DNA from: Caballeronia sordidicola
GTDB taxonomy: Bacteria > Pseudomonadota > Gammaproteobacteria > Burkholderiales > Burkholderiaceae
DNA length: 64,000 nucleotides
NCBI RefSeq assembly: GCF_000729995.1
Contig: NZ_JNFG01000007.1
Location: 62,001-126,000 of the forward strand
Reading direction: 5' to 3'
The notes beneath the pieces were generated by a model. It did no database searches, was not told the DNA's origin, and saw only the letters and a program-made list of their open reading frames with translations. The number at the start of each line of letters is the position of its first letter. Within the stretch, counting starts at the first letter, position 1. Below, one piece after another: positions 51,968 through 61,283 of the stretch. A program made the translations under genes and the position numbers.

Positions 51968-52136
51968 CTCGGAACCACTTAAGGGCGTCCAAAATCGGCC
52001 ACTGCCGTCGAGCCTTGTTTGGCCACGTAACCACGATGTTTTTCGTCGAGGGATAATAGAAAATTCCAGCCGACCAAACGCATATCGCCCGATGAATGCA
52101 TCGGCTTCTGGAAGCTTTCGCTGCGAGGCCGATAAG

Positions 52137-52751
52137 ATGACTGTATCCCCTGCGCTGGTCCTGTTCGACATGGAAGGCGTACTGTCTCACTACGACCGCT
52201 CCGCACGGGTCGCTCATTTGTCGGCCGTGTCCGGTCAGGCGCCCGAGGTCGTGCGTCACGCTATCTGGGGGTCCGGGCTCGAAGCACGTGCCGATGCCGG
52301 ACAGATGAGCGACGAAGAGTATCTGAGCGAACTGGGCGTCTTGCTGGGCTGCCCTATCCATCGCGACGACTGGCTGGCGGCGCGCCATGCGTCGATCACG
52401 CCTTACACAGAAGTGATCGCACTCGCCGCAAGAGTGGCCGATCGCAGCCGGATTGCGGTGCTGACAAACAATTGCCGGCTGGTCACTGACCATATCAGCT
52501 ATCTGAATCCTCCCGTGGCACAACTCTTCGGTCCCCACGTGTATGCGTCCGCTTCGTTCGGCGCGGCGAAGCCGGCGGCTCAGGCCTATCTTCGTTGTCT
52601 CGAACAACTCGGCGTGGGTGCGGACGAAACGCTTTTCATCGACGACACCGACACCAATGTAGCTGGCGCGATCAATGCCGGTCTGCACGGATACAAGTTT
52701 GTCAGCGCCGAAGCGTTGGCGCAGGAACTGGCGAGTCGGCAGTTGCTTTAG
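52137..52751 (+). CDS. HAD-superfamily hydrolase with altered motif I
   Basis: A 204-residue HAD-IA-type protein. Motif I reads LVLFDMEGVL: the nucleophile Asp11 is present, but the second Asp, which acts as acid/base, is Glu13. Motif II Thr-Asn is in VLTNNCRLV, Lys in SFGAAKPAAQAYL, and motif IV in LFIDDTDTNVAGA. The ATG at 52137 follows GAGG. Substrate unknown; the substitution may slow phosphatase turnover. Confidence 0.8.
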   Translation: MTVSPALVLFDMEGVLSHYDRSARVAHLSAVSGQAPEVVRHAIWGSGLEARADAGQMSDEEYLSELGVLLGCPIHRDDWLAARHASITPYTEVIALAARVADRSRIAVLTNNCRLVTDHISYLNPPVAQLFGPHVYASASFGAAKPAAQAYLRCLEQLGVGADETLFIDDTDTNVAGAINAGLHGYKFVSAEALAQELASRQLL

Positions 52752-52781
52752 GGCGTGCGATCAGTCTTGATTCAAAGGAAG

Positions 52782-53177
52782 TCAAGCCGGGCAACTGAAC
52801 ATCCACTGAACGCCGAATCGATCGGTGAGCTTGCCGAAGTGCGTACCCCAGGGCTGGACAGCAAGCGGGGTGGTCACGTTTGCGCCCGAGCCCAATCGTT
52901 CGAATAGCTGGTTTGTCTGGTCGCGATTATCCAGCATGAGGATGTGCGCCGAACCGCGCATGGGTTCGGCGTCGTCATTGTCAGAAGCGTAGAAGAGAAC
53001 ACCCGGCCCTTCGAACCTGGCATGCATGATCTTGCCTCGCATCGACTCATTCTTGAGCGGCATGTCGCCTGAGCCGTAGCGCAGGACTTCGACGACCTTG
53101 CCCAGGCCGCACTGAGTGTAGAAGTCGAGGGCTTGCTCGCACGCCGTCGTGAAGAAAAGATAGTTTGATAGCTGCAT
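52782..53177 (-). CDS. VOC family (PhnB/glyoxalase-like) protein
   Basis: A 131-residue single-domain vicinal oxygen chelate protein. ALDFYTQCGLGKVVEVLRYG near the start, IMHARFEGPGVLFYASD in the middle and QPWGTHFGKLTDRFGVQWM at the end are the PhnB/3-demethylubiquinone-methyltransferase-like pattern. GGAG precedes the ATG. It is the downstream gene of a two-gene operon with a tautomerase, probably under the divergent TetR. Confidence 0.82.
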   Translation of the reverse strand: MQLSNYLFFTTACEQALDFYTQCGLGKVVEVLRYGSGDMPLKNESMRGKIMHARFEGPGVLFYASDNDDAEPMRGSAHILMLDNRDQTNQLFERLGSGANVTTPLAVQPWGTHFGKLTDRFGVQWMFSCPA

Positions 53178-53212
53178 AGGCGTTACTCCCGGAGTGCGTC
53201 TCGTGGTGCGCT

Positions 53213-53635
53213 TTAGCCTGCCCCTTGCTGTATAGCCTCGCCGATCTCAGCGTTGGAATACGCTTTACCTCCGATGCCCCACGCACCGTCAACCGCATAC
53301 GTCACGTTCACAAACGTCCGGTCTCGCGGATGGCCGGCCGCCTTGAACCGGTCGATGATGTCAGTGACCGCGCCAACAAAATCCTGCTTGATCTCCGCAT
53401 TCGGGAAGGTAGCCGACGGAACCTTCACCTCGACAATTGCCAGCGACTGGGGCTTGCCGCCGACATAACTCTGCGACTCCGGGCTCACGACCAGATGACC
53501 GATGACATTCGGGGTCATGAACCGGTTGCCGGTCAGGCCGTGTGCGTGCAGCAACGCGTGAGCGACAAGCGGGAACACCTCACGCTCACCTTCCAGGGTG
53601 AGAAGGCCTTCGGTGACTTGAATTGAAATAGGCAT
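53213..53635 (-). CDS. Tautomerase-superfamily protein (cis-CaaD/MIF-like)
   Basis: A 140-residue tautomerase. The initiator Met is followed by Pro1 (MPISIQV), the catalytic amine after Met removal. The two halves each show the beta-alpha-beta pattern, with a conserved VNVTYAVDGAWGIGG segment near residue 110-124. AAGGAG precedes the ATG. Its length (double the 62-residue 4-oxalocrotonate type) and motifs fit the cis-CaaD/MSAD-like group that acts on small unsaturated acids. It lies 35 bp from the VOC gene and is divergent from TetR. Confidence 0.82.
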   Translation of the reverse strand: MPISIQVTEGLLTLEGEREVFPLVAHALLHAHGLTGNRFMTPNVIGHLVVSPESQSYVGGKPQSLAIVEVKVPSATFPNAEIKQDFVGAVTDIIDRFKAAGHPRDRTFVNVTYAVDGAWGIGGKAYSNAEIGEAIQQGAG

Positions 53636-53683
53636 TTAAGCAACTCCTTGATGACGGATGGTCGAATCAGAGTTCCTGCACTG

Positions 53684-53715
53684 ACATCACGATCGTTATA
53701 TAACGATCGTGATGT
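53684..53715. promoter_or_regulatory. Perfect 32-bp palindrome, TetR operator
   Basis: The left arm ACATCACGATCGTTAT is followed by its exact reverse complement ATAACGATCGTGATGT. It lies in the 150-bp gap between the tautomerase and TetR genes. A further half-site GATCGTTAT (53762-53770) precedes the TetR start. Operator for the divergent TetR is by far the likeliest role. Confidence 0.8.
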
Positions 53716-53785
53716 GGCGATAGTTTCACATCAATCGTGATATCGTCAAGCATCAAATAGCGATCGTTATCTGGAGAGCGTGGAC

Positions 53786-54364
53786 ATGGCAAATCGGGCG
53801 GATCAGAAGGAAGAAAGCAAGTTGCGGATTCTCAAGAGCGCGGGCCGGGGGTTTCGCAGCCTTGGATTCGGTGGCGCCGGCGTGGACGGCCTGGCAAAGG
53901 ACGCCGAGGTGACGTCTGGTGCGTTCTACGCACACTTCAAGTCGAAAGCGGCTGCGTTCCGCGAAGCGGTGACGGTTGGGCTCGACGAACTAAGAGAGGG
54001 TATCGAGCAGACACGTGAGCAACTGGGCAGCCGTTGGCGCGAGGGTTTTATCAATTTCTACCTGGGAGATCGCCGTACCTGCGATCTGGCGGAGAGTTGC
54101 GCGCTGCAAAGCCTTTCGAGCGAAGTGGCTCGCGCCGATGACGAGACCCGGCAAGCCTACGAGACGCGATTGTGCGCGATCATCGAAGCAGTGGCTGGCG
54201 GACTGGAGGGAAAGCCCAAGGCCCGGCGGGAGGAGGCGACCGCGCTGCTCGCGATGCTGGTTGGCGGGGTAACACTCGCTCGCGCGGTGCAGGATCCCGC
54301 CGTCAGTCAAGACATTGCCGCTGCCGTTCGCAAGGCTGCGCTCAAGCTCGGCGTTCATGCTTAG
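53786..54364 (+). CDS. TetR-family transcriptional regulator
   Basis: A 192-residue regulator. The HTH is LRILKSAGRGFRSLGFGGAG then VDGLAKDAEVTSGAFYAHFK. The C-terminal domain contains CDLAESCALQSLSSEVAR, a cysteine-bearing segment typical of the QacR/NemR-like group that senses electrophiles. The ATG at 53786 follows GGAG. Together with the 32-bp palindrome, it should repress the tautomerase and VOC genes. Confidence 0.88.
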   Translation: MANRADQKEESKLRILKSAGRGFRSLGFGGAGVDGLAKDAEVTSGAFYAHFKSKAAAFREAVTVGLDELREGIEQTREQLGSRWREGFINFYLGDRRTCDLAESCALQSLSSEVARADDETRQAYETRLCAIIEAVAGGLEGKPKARREEATALLAMLVGGVTLARAVQDPAVSQDIAAAVRKAALKLGVHA

Positions 54365-54395
54365 CGCTGGTGACCTTCTGAAATGGGCGCCAACG

Positions 54396-55253
54396 TCACG
54401 ACCATCGCAACACACCGTCGCGAACATATTGGGCGAATGCCCGCGCGGCCGGTCCGCTGTTGGATGGCAAATGCAGACTGATCGCAAAGTTCGGCAAGGC
54501 TGGCATGCCGGTATCTGTATCGAGGATATCCATGTCGGTCGGCACGGTAGATGCTAACCATGCGGTGATCGCCAGATCGCTTCTCACAGTCGCCGTTGTC
54601 GCCTCAATGTTGCCACTCTCGAACACGCTTCGCCATTCGAGATTCTTCTCGCGAAGTGCTTGTAAAACGACCGGCCTGAACGCGCAGGATTCCGCCACGA
54701 TCGAGACGGGCAACGGCCGCTTCAGATGCGCCATTCCCCCTCTTGCACCCACCCAGACAAGTCGCTCGACCCGCAGGCATTCGCCCGCCGCATCGTTCGT
54801 GGCGGCTTCTATGACCGCCAGGTCGAGCGAGCCGCTCGCGAGTGCTTTGGAGAGATCCGGGGACGTTGCGCACATGAGCGATATCTCCACGTATGGGCAG
54901 GCTTCCGCGAACGCCTTGAAGATGGGCGGAAAGCACGTTCCCACGAGGTCGTACGGCACGCCGATCCGCAGCGGTCCCTGCAATGGACGCGTTGCCATAT
55001 CCGCCCAGATCTCGTCGTTCATTCCAAGCAGGCGTTTGGCCTTGCCGAGAAAGCGTTCGCCGATCCGGGTCAGTTCAAGGCGGCGGCCCTCTCGCTCGAA
55101 CAGGCTGCAATCGAATGATTCCTCAAGCCGCTTGATCTGCTGGCTCACCGCCCCTTGCGTCAGATGAAGGCTGTTCGCAGCCACAGTCATGCTGCCGTGA
55201 TCTGCCACGGCGACGAAGGTCCGCAAGAGATTGATGTCGAGATTCTGGGTCAT
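54396..55253 (-). CDS. LysR-family regulator
   Basis: A 285-residue LTTR opening with LDINLLRTFVAVADHGS and HTH MTVAANSLHLTQGAVSQQI. The effector domain begins at GPLRIGVPYDLVGTCFPP. The ATG at 55253 was chosen; an upstream in-frame ATG lacks family support. It is divergent from the dehydrogenase/transporter/hydrolase operon across 104 bp and is its likely regulator. Confidence 0.88.
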   Translation of the reverse strand: MTQNLDINLLRTFVAVADHGSMTVAANSLHLTQGAVSQQIKRLEESFDCSLFEREGRRLELTRIGERFLGKAKRLLGMNDEIWADMATRPLQGPLRIGVPYDLVGTCFPPIFKAFAEACPYVEISLMCATSPDLSKALASGSLDLAVIEAATNDAAGECLRVERLVWVGARGGMAHLKRPLPVSIVAESCAFRPVVLQALREKNLEWRSVFESGNIEATTATVRSDLAITAWLASTVPTDMDILDTDTGMPALPNFAISLHLPSNSGPAARAFAQYVRDGVLRWS

Positions 55254-55357
55254 GGACCTATTATGTATCGTAATGCGGCGCATCAAAAAGTATCGTTTTC
55301 CTAATGCGACGGGGCGGAATACAGTGCGCTTCAGTTAAGCATTTCGGCAAAGGGGCC

Positions 55358-56245
55358 ATGACAACACAGACTGTCGGTTTCATCGGACTCGGCGCGATGG
55401 GAGAAGCAATGGCGCTGAACCTCGCGAAAGCCGGCACGCCGCTAGTGATCTGGAACCGTACGTCGGCGAAAACCGCGACGCTCGTCGCAGCCGGCGCACA
55501 GCCGGCACGCGATGCGGCTGAGGTATTCGCGCGTGCTCCGACTGTCATCCTGATGCTGGTCGATGGCGCCGCCATTGACGCGGTCCTGGACCGTCACGGT
55601 GCCACCTTCGCGTCCCGCGTACACGAGCGCACGATCGTCCACATGGGCACGACCTCCCCCGCCTACTCGCGTGGTCTGGAAGCTGACATCCGCTCGGTCG
55701 GCGGGCGCTACGTCGAAGCGCCCGTCTCGGGATCGCGCAAGCCCGCCGAAGCGGGGCAGCTCGTCGCCATGCTTGCCGGCGACGCGGATGCCGTAGAAGC
55801 CCTCCGACCGCTGCTCGCCCCGATGTGCCGCGAGACCATGGTGTGTGGACCTGTTCCGAACGCCCTCCTGATGAAATTATCGGTCAACCTGTTCCTGATC
55901 GCACTCGTCACGGGGCTGGCCGAAGCCGTGCATTTCGCCCAGCGCAACGGCCTTGATCTCAGCCAGTTCCTCGCCGTGCTGAACGCCGGCCCCATGGCAA
56001 GCGATGTATCACGCGTGAAGGCGCCGAAACTCATCGACCGGGATTTCGCGGTGCAAGCCGCGATCTCCAACGTGCTGGAAAACAACCGCCTGATTGCCGA
56101 AGCGGCGCGTGAAAACGGTATCGCCTCTCCGTTGCTGGACGTCTGCCACGCGCTCTATGGCGAAGCGCTGGGACTTGGCCTCGGAGAAGCCGACATGGTT
56201 TCCGTGCTTAGGGCAATTGAAGCGCGCAGCGGCCTGCAACAATGA
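55358..56245 (+). CDS. 3-hydroxyisobutyrate dehydrogenase-like beta-hydroxyacid dehydrogenase
   Basis: A 295-residue NAD(P) enzyme. [21 protein letters not shown] is the cofactor motif, [16 protein letters not shown] the substrate-binding motif, and the catalytic Lys is in [14 protein letters not shown]. This is the hydroxyacid/imine reductase group. AGGGG precedes the ATG. It overlaps the AEC transporter by four bases. The C-terminal all-helical domain contains [14 protein letters not shown]. Confidence 0.88.
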   Translation: MTTQTVGFIGLGAMGEAMALNLAKAGTPLVIWNRTSAKTATLVAAGAQPARDAAEVFARAPTVILMLVDGAAIDAVLDRHGATFASRVHERTIVHMGTTSPAYSRGLEADIRSVGGRYVEAPVSGSRKPAEAGQLVAMLAGDADAVEALRPLLAPMCRETMVCGPVPNALLMKLSVNLFLIALVTGLAEAVHFAQRNGLDLSQFLAVLNAGPMASDVSRVKAPKLIDRDFAVQAAISNVLENNRLIAEAARENGIASPLLDVCHALYGEALGLGLGEADMVSVLRAIEARSGLQQ

Positions 56246-57171
56246 TTGGTTTCTTCCTGCTCAGCCTGCCGGTGTTCGGCGTTATTGGCGTGGGATGGGC
56301 GGCAACGCGCGCGCAACTCCTGGCCTCGGGCGCGCTCGATGCGCTGAACGTCTTCTCGTTTCGTTTTGCGCTTCCAGCGCTCGTTTTGCGGCTCATTGCG
56401 GGGCAACCGTTGCGTCAATCGTTCAATCCTGGCTTCTATGCGGGCTATCTTGCGTCGGGCGCGGCCGTGTTCATGCTGGTTCTGGGCGTGTCGCGTTTGA
56501 CCGCCGCGTCCACGGTCGCGGCGGCCGGCGCGCACGCGACCACGGCGACGGTGAGCAACCTGGGTTTCCTTGGGCCGCCATTGATGCTCGCCTTCTTCGG
56601 CGAGCGTGGAGCGGGTCCGCTGGCAATGGCGATCCTGGCGGAGATCATGGTGCTTCTCTCCCTCGGCGGCGTGCTCATGGGCGCGAATGGCGACTCTCGG
56701 CGCGGCATAGGTTCTCAGATCCTTCGAGGCACCGTGTTCAATCCTGTTGTCGCGGCAATCGTGTTGGGCGCCGTGCTGGCGGGCACGGGACTCGCGCTAC
56801 CCGAGCCGGTTACGCGCTTCCTGGCGTTCCTCGGCGGCGCTGCGGGTCCAACGGCGCTCTTCGCGCTGGGCGGCGCCCTCGCCTTGCAGCGTCCTGACCG
56901 CGGCACCGCTGTCGCTGCATGCCTGATCAGTCTCGTGAAACTTGTCGTGTATCCGCTGTTCACGTGGCTCGTTCTCAGCCACGTGATGACGCTCGAACCG
57001 TTCTGGGTGCAGGCTGGTACTCTGATTGCGTGCTTGCCCTCAGCCGGGAATATCTACGTGCTTGCGCAGCGGTATGACGCGGATCCACATCGCGTGTCGG
57101 CCGCCATTCTCCTGTCCACTATCGCCAGCGTGGTGACCTTTCCATGTGCCGCATGGCTTGTTCTTCGCTAA
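56242..57171 (+). CDS. AEC (auxin efflux carrier) family transporter
   Basis: A 309-residue membrane protein with about ten segments. Features of bacterial AEC carriers for malonate, malate or related acids include [20 protein letters not shown] and [19 protein letters not shown]. The start overlaps the dehydrogenase stop. A role in uptake or release of the organic acid handled by the dehydrogenase is likely (inference). Confidence 0.85.
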   Translation: MIGFFLLSLPVFGVIGVGWAATRAQLLASGALDALNVFSFRFALPALVLRLIAGQPLRQSFNPGFYAGYLASGAAVFMLVLGVSRLTAASTVAAAGAHATTATVSNLGFLGPPLMLAFFGERGAGPLAMAILAEIMVLLSLGGVLMGANGDSRRGIGSQILRGTVFNPVVAAIVLGAVLAGTGLALPEPVTRFLAFLGGAAGPTALFALGGALALQRPDRGTAVAACLISLVKLVVYPLFTWLVLSHVMTLEPFWVQAGTLIACLPSAGNIYVLAQRYDADPHRVSAAILLSTIASVVTFPCAAWLVLR

Positions 57172-57243
57172 GGTTCGCGCGGGCCTGTGCAGGAAAATGA
57201 TAACCAAGGGTATATTCAAACTCCCCCAAAAAGAGAAATAAAA

Positions 57244-58203
57244 ATGAGTGAGGTCCAGCCAACACCGGTCACGATACATGCCGCGGACGGCTACGCGCTG
57301 AAAGGCCAGATATGGCGCCATGACGAAGCACCCGATGCCTTCGATGCCGGCGGACCCAGGCCCGTAGTCATCATCAACCCGGCTACATCGGTCCGATGCA
57401 GCTATTACTCGCGCTTCGCCGCGTTCCTGCATGCGCAAGGTTTCGATGTCATCACCTATGATTATCGCGGTATCGGCGGGTCTCGCCCGGCGTCGCTTCG
57501 CAGCTTGCACGCAGGATGGCTGGACTGGGGTCGCCTTGATTTCGAAGCGGTATTGCGCCTGGCATCCAGCACGTTTGCGCGCCAGCCTGTACAGGTCGTC
57601 GCCCATAGCATCGGCGGCGTCTTGGTGGGGCTGGCCCCGTCGAATCATCTGATCGAGCGGGTTTTCACCATGGGCGCGCAGTTCGCCCATTGGCGCGACT
57701 ATGCCAGTCACAAACGATTCGGCATGCTGATCAAATGGCATGCAATCATGCCGGCACTCACGGCGGCACTCGGCTATTTTCCTGGTGGCAAGCTCGGCTG
57801 GATGGAAGACACCCCACGCGGGGTGGTGCGCGACTGGATCGCACCGCAGCCCCGGTTCGAGGATGCGTTCCGGAACGGTCCGCACGCGCTGACGGAGGCG
57901 GAACGCGCAACGCTCGTCGAGGGTTTTGCGGCGCTGCACGGGCCAATGCTCGCACTCAGCGTAACCGATGACGAATTCGGCACGGAATCAGCCATTGAAC
58001 GTCTGCTTGCTTACTTCAGGAACAGCCCGATCACCCATCTGCGTATTCCGCCGGAATCGATGGGGTATCGTGAGATCGGCCACTTTGCGTTTTTCCATAG
58101 CCGATTCGAAACGTCGCTATGGCAGATCCCGCTCGAATGGCTGAAGGCTCGCTCAGTGCGTGCCGACCTTGGCGGTTTTGTCGTCAAGACCAACGCCCGA
58201 TGA
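57244..58203 (+). CDS. Alpha/beta-hydrolase
   Basis: A 319-residue hydrolase. The nucleophile Ser lies in VQVVAHSIGGVLVG (the GxSxG elbow reads A-H-S-I-G), the oxyanion part in VIINPATSVRCSYYSRFA, and the catalytic His in YREIGHFAFFHSRF. The protein resembles the YheT/COG4757 group, often acting on esters or thioesters. AAGAGAAATAAAA precedes the ATG at 57244. It is 72 bp after the AEC gene and probably part of the same operon. Confidence 0.8.
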   Translation: MSEVQPTPVTIHAADGYALKGQIWRHDEAPDAFDAGGPRPVVIINPATSVRCSYYSRFAAFLHAQGFDVITYDYRGIGGSRPASLRSLHAGWLDWGRLDFEAVLRLASSTFARQPVQVVAHSIGGVLVGLAPSNHLIERVFTMGAQFAHWRDYASHKRFGMLIKWHAIMPALTAALGYFPGGKLGWMEDTPRGVVRDWIAPQPRFEDAFRNGPHALTEAERATLVEGFAALHGPMLALSVTDDEFGTESAIERLLAYFRNSPITHLRIPPESMGYREIGHFAFFHSRFETSLWQIPLEWLKARSVRADLGGFVVKTNAR

Positions 58204-58208
58204 GGGGT

Positions 58209-58715
58209 TCAAGCTGACGTCCGCCGCTCCCACGCCAGCTCCATGAATACCTGGCACAGCGCTTCCATCCCCTTGGCATCGTCCGCGTCGAAGCGGCCGA
58301 CTGACGGGCTGTCCACATCCCAGACACCGGCCAGGCTGCCGTCTTTGGCGACCAGCGGCACGACAATCTCGGATTGCGATGCCGAGTCGCACGCAATGTG
58401 TCCGGGAAACTCATGCACGTCCTGCACCACCTGCGTGAGCCGGGTTTGCGCGGCAGTGCCGCACACGCCTTTTCCCATCGCGATGCGAACGCACGCCGGT
58501 TTGCCCTGAAAAGGACCGACGACGAGTTCGACGCCATCGAAGAAATAAAAGCCGCTCCAGTTCAGGTCCGGCAGCGTGTGATACACCAGCGCCGAAAAGT
58601 TGGCGGCGTTGGCGATGCGATCGGTTTCATCGCTGAGAAGCGAGCGCGCCTGAGCAATGAGCTCGTCATATTGCGCGGCTTTTGAACCAGTGGATTGTTG
58701 GACGGTGAAGGACAT
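58209..58715 (-). CDS. msrC: Free methionine-(R)-sulfoxide reductase, GAF domain
   Basis: A 168-residue GAF protein. Reactive cysteines are in GKPACVRIAMGKGVCGTAAQ and HIACDSASQSEIVVPL, the pattern of fRMsr enzymes that reduce free Met-R-sulfoxide with thioredoxin. GFYFFDGVELVVGPF and AGVWDVDSPSVGRFD complete the substrate pocket. The start at 58715 (MSFTVQQ) is preferred over longer frames. It converges with the preceding hydrolase and lies 89 bp downstream of the acylase gene. Confidence 0.87.
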   Translation of the reverse strand: MSFTVQQSTGSKAAQYDELIAQARSLLSDETDRIANAANFSALVYHTLPDLNWSGFYFFDGVELVVGPFQGKPACVRIAMGKGVCGTAAQTRLTQVVQDVHEFPGHIACDSASQSEIVVPLVAKDGSLAGVWDVDSPSVGRFDADDAKGMEALCQVFMELAWERRTSA

Positions 58716-58804
58716 GATGGCGATGGTGTGCGCCATGACCGGCTGGGTCATCGCGGTTGAAAGAATGAAGTCTTTCGACCATAGCACAGCGCGCCAAATC
58801 CGGC

Positions 58805-61267
58805 TTACCTCGGCGCTTGCAGCTTTATCGTCGTCATGCCCGGATCGGCAGTGATGGCTTCTTCGGTGAAGGGAAAGCTCAGCCATTGCTTGCCGGCGAA
58901 GCGCCGGGTTGCATCGCCGAAATGGGGCGAGGCCGGGTCGTCGGATTCCGAATGAGCGAGCATGGTGTCCGCCTGCACGCCGTTCGCGTCAAACGAAACC
59001 ACTTGCAAATAGCTCGCGCCGTGACCGCTGCGATCGACCGCGTAGCCGCCTGCATCGACCGGACGGAGAGAACACATTACCGTGAAATAACCCGCATCGT
59101 CGCAACCGCCAAAGAGCGGGATACGCTCCCCGTTCCGGTCAGCGTGCAGCAGTTCGCCGCGTGTGGAGTCGAGCGCAAAACCGTATCGCTGCAGGGCGAG
59201 TACCGCGCCGCCAAGGGCCTGCTGAAGAGCGGGCTTGAGCGCAGGATTGGAGGTGTCGAGACCACGTGGCGTTGCAAGCGGCGCAGCCGGATCGAACGGC
59301 ACGCGGTAGAAATGCGCCAACCCTGCTCCATCCAGGCGACGCCAGAACTCGTCCCAAAGATTTGCGCCGCGCGCTTGAGTATTAGCAGTACCGTCCCACT
59401 CACGAAGTACCTTGCATGCAGGCGCCAAGTCCACTGTTTGCGGTTGACCGCCGGGCGTGCCTTGCGCGATTGAAACCACTGAAATCGTCGAATCCGATGC
59501 ATCAGCACAGACCGCATCAAGGATAGGCTTGCGGAACAATTGCTCCGACATCGACCGGCTATCCAGCACCTTCGTCTCAAGTGCAAGCCGCGTCACACCA
59601 CCCTTCTGCACCTGTAACTCGGCCGCGAGCATGTGGCCAAAACGCGTGCGCAGCGATTGCTCCGTGCCGGTTATGCCGGCCACGTGCGGATAACCTGTAG
59701 TTGGCGCCTGGGCGTTGGTCAGCCAGTAACTGTCGTTGAAGTTGCCCACATAATCACCGCGCGCCATGCCCGGCATGTCGGAGACCGGCAATGCTCCCGC
59801 TTGCACACTCGATGCTTCCACACGCCATTCACAAGCACTTTTCGAACCGTCGAGAAACGGCACGCCTGGCGCTTTCGCATCGAACGCCCGGCCGAGTGGC
59901 GTCGTGCAGGCCGCCGCCAACGAATCAGGCACGTCCGGCACCGCGCCAATGTCGGCGAACCATACACGCGGGTCGCCGCGACCGATCGCCAGGGTGTTGA
60001 CCCACGGCGTGGCCGCGAGGCGTTGCTGGATCGCGATGAAATCGTTGAGGGAGCGCGCCTGATCCCACTCCAGGAAATTCTCGAAGGAGCGCGTGTTGCC
60101 GGTATTCACGTCGCGCAGCGCGAACGCGTGCTGTGCATTCCATGCGAGCGCAGGCGACATCGACGAGAGATCCACGAGTGGCCCAAAACGCGAGCGGTAA
60201 AGCGTGCGCGTGATCGGTGTCAGGCTGCCGTCCGCGTTGCGCGTCTGGACCGTGATGGGCACAGGTGTCATCGGTTCGCTGACGCCGTCGTAGACATAAC
60301 GCGTGGGATTGGCCGGATCGAGCGACAACTGGAAAATGCCGAAGCGCCGCGCGCTCGACACGGTATGTGTCCAGGCGATGTCGTCGTTAAAGCCAATCAT
60401 CACGACCGGCACGCCAAGAAACGATGCGCCTGCCACATTCAACCGGCCCGGGATGGTCAGCTGTGCTTCATAGAAGCGGTCAGGTCCGCGCAAGAACCAG
60501 TGCGGGTTGCCGAACAGGAGGCTGCGGCCTTCCTGCGCGACCGGTGCGCCGAACGCAAGTGCATTGCTGCCAATACCCCGCCGCCCGCCTATGTCGAGTT
60601 GCGAGGGGGCCATGTCGATGGCGCCAGTTTGCATCGCCGGCGCCGACTGTGCCGCCTTCGCAGGAGGCTGCGCGTGAGCTATCTGCGGCAAAAACCGTGC
60701 AGCGCCGCCTGCAAGATTCGCTGCCACCATCCGCCGGATCATATCGTCGGACGTGATCTTGCCAACCCACGGCTTGCCTCTGCACTCGGCATTCGCCCCG
60801 CCCATGTGTCCCGCATCCAGCTCGTCGAGGTAGCGGTTGTAGCCTGCCGCAAAACCATCCATCAACTCGAGAATGGGTTTGGACTGAGCGGATCGATAAC
60901 GTTCGACAGCGCTCGCGTCATCGACGAAACGAAAGAAGAAATCGGCATCGAGATTACGCGGCTGCCCGAAAGAAGCGGCCGTTGGCGGCTTCGCATCGGC
61001 ACCGAAATTCGCCGAGCGCTCGCCGCGAAACGTGACGAAACCATCCGCGAGCGTGCACAGGTTGTCTTGCGCCTGCACGTATCCGTAGCCATAACCGAGG
61101 CTGGCCCAATCGTCGGCCTTGATATGCGGGATACCGTCTTGCGTACGGCGGATCTCGACGTTAAAGGGCGAACCGGCGCTCGCCAAGTTTCGTGGAGACT
61201 CAACACAGCCGCTCAACATGGCTGCAGCGAACACCACCGCCGCCGCGAACCTGACAACTTGCTTCAT
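58805..61267 (-). CDS. Penicillin acylase family lipoprotein (PvdQ-like acylase)
   Basis: An 820-residue Ntn-hydrolase precursor with lipobox MLSGC, Cys21 (lipid-anchored). The autoproteolytic nucleophile is Ser234 in RRGIGSNALAFG, giving an alpha chain of ~210 and a beta chain of ~590 residues; GNPHWFLRGPDRFYEAQL follows early in the beta chain. PvdQ removes the fatty acyl chain from periplasmic pyoverdine precursors, and other members cleave acyl-homoserine lactones. Here it sits 16 bp downstream of an FecE-type ATPase and in one operon with a PvdE-like exporter, so siderophore maturation is the better reading. Confidence 0.87.
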   Translation of the reverse strand: MKQVVRFAAAVVFAAAMLSGCVESPRNLASAGSPFNVEIRRTQDGIPHIKADDWASLGYGYGYVQAQDNLCTLADGFVTFRGERSANFGADAKPPTAASFGQPRNLDADFFFRFVDDASAVERYRSAQSKPILELMDGFAAGYNRYLDELDAGHMGGANAECRGKPWVGKITSDDMIRRMVAANLAGGAARFLPQIAHAQPPAKAAQSAPAMQTGAIDMAPSQLDIGGRRGIGSNALAFGAPVAQEGRSLLFGNPHWFLRGPDRFYEAQLTIPGRLNVAGASFLGVPVVMIGFNDDIAWTHTVSSARRFGIFQLSLDPANPTRYVYDGVSEPMTPVPITVQTRNADGSLTPITRTLYRSRFGPLVDLSSMSPALAWNAQHAFALRDVNTGNTRSFENFLEWDQARSLNDFIAIQQRLAATPWVNTLAIGRGDPRVWFADIGAVPDVPDSLAAACTTPLGRAFDAKAPGVPFLDGSKSACEWRVEASSVQAGALPVSDMPGMARGDYVGNFNDSYWLTNAQAPTTGYPHVAGITGTEQSLRTRFGHMLAAELQVQKGGVTRLALETKVLDSRSMSEQLFRKPILDAVCADASDSTISVVSIAQGTPGGQPQTVDLAPACKVLREWDGTANTQARGANLWDEFWRRLDGAGLAHFYRVPFDPAAPLATPRGLDTSNPALKPALQQALGGAVLALQRYGFALDSTRGELLHADRNGERIPLFGGCDDAGYFTVMCSLRPVDAGGYAVDRSGHGASYLQVVSFDANGVQADTMLAHSESDDPASPHFGDATRRFAGKQWLSFPFTEEAITADPGMTTIKLQAPR

Positions 61268-61283
61268 GGGATCCAACCTTGAA

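Noticed and set aside
59633..61282. 549-codon open frame on the plus strand
   Set aside because: It is antisense to the well-supported penicillin acylase gene. Its translation is rich in Arg/His/Cys with no family motif, as expected of a high-GC shadow frame.
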